A stretch of DNA of 13,334 nt, taken from assembly GCA_036481345.1 (NCBI GenBank), contig JAZGHU010000034.1, positions 1-13,334 on the forward strand. Reading direction: 5' to 3'. Below, piece by piece: positions 11,467 through 13,334 of the stretch (position 1 is its first letter; each line of letters starts with the position of its first letter). The notes beneath the pieces are model-generated. The model was not told where the DNA came from and ran no database searches. It worked only from the letters and a program-made list of their open reading frames with translations. The stretch is from JAAOYC01 sp036481345. Lineage in GTDB: Archaea; Nanobdellota; Nanobdellia; Woesearchaeales; WJKL01. The position numbers and the translations under genes are program-made.

Positions 11467-11500
11467 ATGGCAGATGCCATAAATTTGCTTTGCAAATTTA
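11467..11500. repeat. Two adjoining perfect hairpins (C1, C2) between tRNA-Ile and tRNA-Glu
   Basis: C1 is atggca-ga-tgccat (6-bp stem, 11467-11480). C2 is a 9-bp stem with a 3-nt loop, aaatttgc-ttt-gcaaattt plus one outer T-A pair (11480-11500). They share base 11480 and end 8 nt before tRNA-Glu. The C2 tip is GC-loop-GC, like hairpins A1, A2, B1 and B2. They may guide pre-tRNA processing or be an inserted element. Confidence 0.75.
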
Positions 11501-11508
11501 AATTACCT

Positions 11509-11583
11509 GCCCCGATGGTGTAGCCCGGCCAATCATCCTGCCTTTTCGAGGCAGGGACGTGGGTTCGAATCCCGCTCGGGGCA
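11509..11583 (+). tRNA. tRNA-Glu(TTC)
   Basis: The acceptor stem is GCCCCGA (11509-11515)/TCGGGGC (11576-11582) with discriminator A. The anticodon stem is CTGCC/GGCAG around the loop TTTTCGA, so the anticodon is TTC. The T-arm is GTGGG-TTCGAAT-CCCGC. There is no intron and no encoded CCA. The D-arm (TGGTGTAGCCCGGCCAATCA) is typical of archaeal tRNA-Glu. No TATA box lies at the right distance, so it may be transcribed with tRNA-Ile. Confidence 0.95.
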
Positions 11584-11598
11584 TTTATAACACAAAGG

Positions 11599-11606
11599 TT
11601 TATAAA
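11599..11606 (+). promoter_or_regulatory. TATA box for eL41
   Basis: The canonical box tttataaa is centred about 27 nt before the ATG at 11630. It predicts a leaderless mRNA and supports the longer of two possible eL41 starts. Confidence 0.65.
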
Positions 11607-11629
11607 AAACCAAAAAATCACAATAAACA

Positions 11630-11731
11630 ATGAAAAGAAGCTCAAGACGTTGGAAAAAGAAAGGCCAGATGAGATGGAAATGGCAAAGAAAACGTATGAA
11701 GAAAGAGAAAAGAGCAAGAAAGAATAAATAG
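11630..11731 (+). CDS. rpl41e: Ribosomal protein eL41 (L41e)
   Basis: A 33-codon frame ends MRWKWQRKRMKKEKRARKNK, matching the all-helical, Arg/Lys-rich eL41 (typically about 25 residues, MRxKWxKKRMRRLKRKRRKMR), which lies at the interface of the ribosomal subunits. Here 13 residues (MKRSSRRWKKKGQ) precede the usual start. ATG 11630 is chosen because a TATA box lies about 27 nt before it; ATG 11669 would give a 20-residue form. Seventeen of 33 residues are Lys or Arg and three are Trp. The gene sits between tRNA-Glu and the rRNA leader, in a run of translation genes. It is short enough that gene finders often miss it. Confidence 0.82.
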   Translation: MKRSSRRWKKKGQMRWKWQRKRMKKEKRARKNK

Positions 11732-11749
11732 AGTTCTAAAAACATAACT

Positions 11750-11757
11750 TTTATAAA
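11750..11757 (+). promoter_or_regulatory. Upstream rRNA promoter TATA box (P1)
   Basis: The box tttataaa lies 19 nt after the eL41 stop. Predicted initiation near 11780 coincides with the first base of the hairpin pair, so the long pre-rRNA would begin with those hairpins. Confidence 0.5.
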
Positions 11758-11779
11758 GGGATTATTAGTTCTAATTTAT

Positions 11780-11816
11780 ACTATAACAGTTGTTATAGTA
11801 GAAGTACAATACTTCT
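11780..11816. repeat. Two adjoining perfect hairpins (D1, D2) in the rRNA leader
   Basis: D1 is actataaca-gt-tgttatagt (9-bp stem, 11780-11799). D2 is agaagta-caa-tacttct (7-bp stem, 11800-11816). They touch without a spacer and lie between the two TATA boxes. Unlike A, B and C2, their tips are not GC-closed. They may be transcription or processing signals of the rRNA operon rather than the same element. Confidence 0.75.
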
Positions 11817-11837
11817 AAAGGAATATTATCCATAAAA

Positions 11838-11845
11838 TTTATAAA
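11838..11845 (+). promoter_or_regulatory. Downstream rRNA promoter TATA box (P2)
   Basis: The box tttataaa predicts initiation near 11868, giving a leader of about 160 nt before 16S. Two promoters in series are common for rRNA operons. Confidence 0.5.
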
Positions 11846-12030
11846 TGAGATGAGATTTCCTTAAAATCTTATCGCCACCATTATAGTCATCATCTATATT
11901 TTAGATTCAGAAATTCTAAAGCACATATGGATGGCAACAGGTACTTGATATTACTATTAAGTACATGAGTAAGTTTGAACCCAAAAATTCAATTAAACAA
12001 AATACAATGCGACCAATAGAGGATAGTATT

Positions 12031-13334
<1,304 letters not shown>

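Larger units (their letters stand above)
11732..12030 (+). other. 16S rRNA leader region, no protein gene seen
   Basis: These 299 nt hold two TATA boxes, the hairpin pair at 11780-11816 and several further stems: agattt/aaatct (about 11854-11870), tttaga/tctaaa around 11901-11921, gtactt/aagtac (11941-11964) and ttgaa/ttcaa near 11975-11991. This is the expected place for the 5' half of the 16S processing stem, whose 3' half lies beyond the window. No C/D-box or H/ACA small RNA was recognised. Confidence 0.6.

Noticed and set aside
11445..11745. Minus-strand frames across tRNA-Glu and eL41
   Set aside because: They run antisense to a clear tRNA and a recognisable eL41 gene. The hydrophobic residues come from reading Lys/Arg codons backwards.
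11820..12030. C/D-box small RNA in the rRNA leader
   Set aside because: A minus-strand GATGATGA occurs near 11885-11895 but no properly placed D box follows.

Overview
The window looks like part of a small, AT-rich archaeal chromosome, most likely a DPANN archaeon of the Woesearchaeota/Pacearchaeota type. The archaeal evidence is direct: a 16S rRNA with archaeal signatures, tRNA genes with bulge-helix-bulge (BHB) introns and no encoded CCA, TATA boxes about 27 nt before start codons, and genes for prefoldin alpha, archaeal-type FtsY, a Hel308-like helicase domain and ribosomal protein eL41. The DPANN assignment is inference. It rests on tight gene packing, the surface proteins with one membrane anchor and a W/C-rich module, the 'ITGMAV' type N-terminal anchor, and a 16S 5' end that departs from the usual archaeal sequence.

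Layout. Bases 1-4627 (+): two adjacent membrane-anchored surface proteins sharing a thrombospondin-1-like Cys/Trp module, then enolase, 2,3-bisphosphoglycerate-dependent phosphoglycerate mutase and a secreted M64-like metallopeptidase, the last three joined by ATGA overlaps. Bases 4691-7072 (+): an arrestin-fold-like protein, an HD-domain hydrolase, an unrecognised protein, and a Hel308-type helicase that stops after its first RecA domain. Bases 7069-9370 (-): a small multipass membrane protein, then the pfdA-ftsY pair preceded by a 55-residue ORF. Bases 9467-10926: a convergent methyltransferase (+) and ScpA (-). Bases 11024-13334 (+): tRNA-Val(TAC), tRNA-Gly(GCC), tRNA-Ile(TAT), tRNA-Glu(TTC), eL41, and the 5' 1.3 kb of 16S rRNA, which runs off the window.

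Themes. The window holds core functions: two successive lower-glycolysis enzymes, co-translational membrane targeting and chaperoning, chromosome condensation and translation. Surface proteins sit beside them. Several genes (helicase, methyltransferase, scpA, eL41) have TATA boxes that predict leaderless mRNAs.

Most unusual. (1) Pairs of small perfect hairpins recur. One pair lies in frame inside the enolase gene, where it accounts for an apparent 13-residue insertion; others lie just upstream of enolase, between tRNA genes and in the rRNA leader. Five of the hairpins have the same tip, GC-loop-GC with a 3-4 nt loop. (2) tRNA-Gly and tRNA-Ile both carry an intron inside the T-loop (position 59/60) with an identical BHB core, and tRNA-Ile also has an anticodon-loop intron. 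(3) The Ile anticodon is TAT rather than the usual archaeal CAT. (4) The Hel308-like gene is a one-domain stub. No CRISPR array, transposase or phage module was seen.
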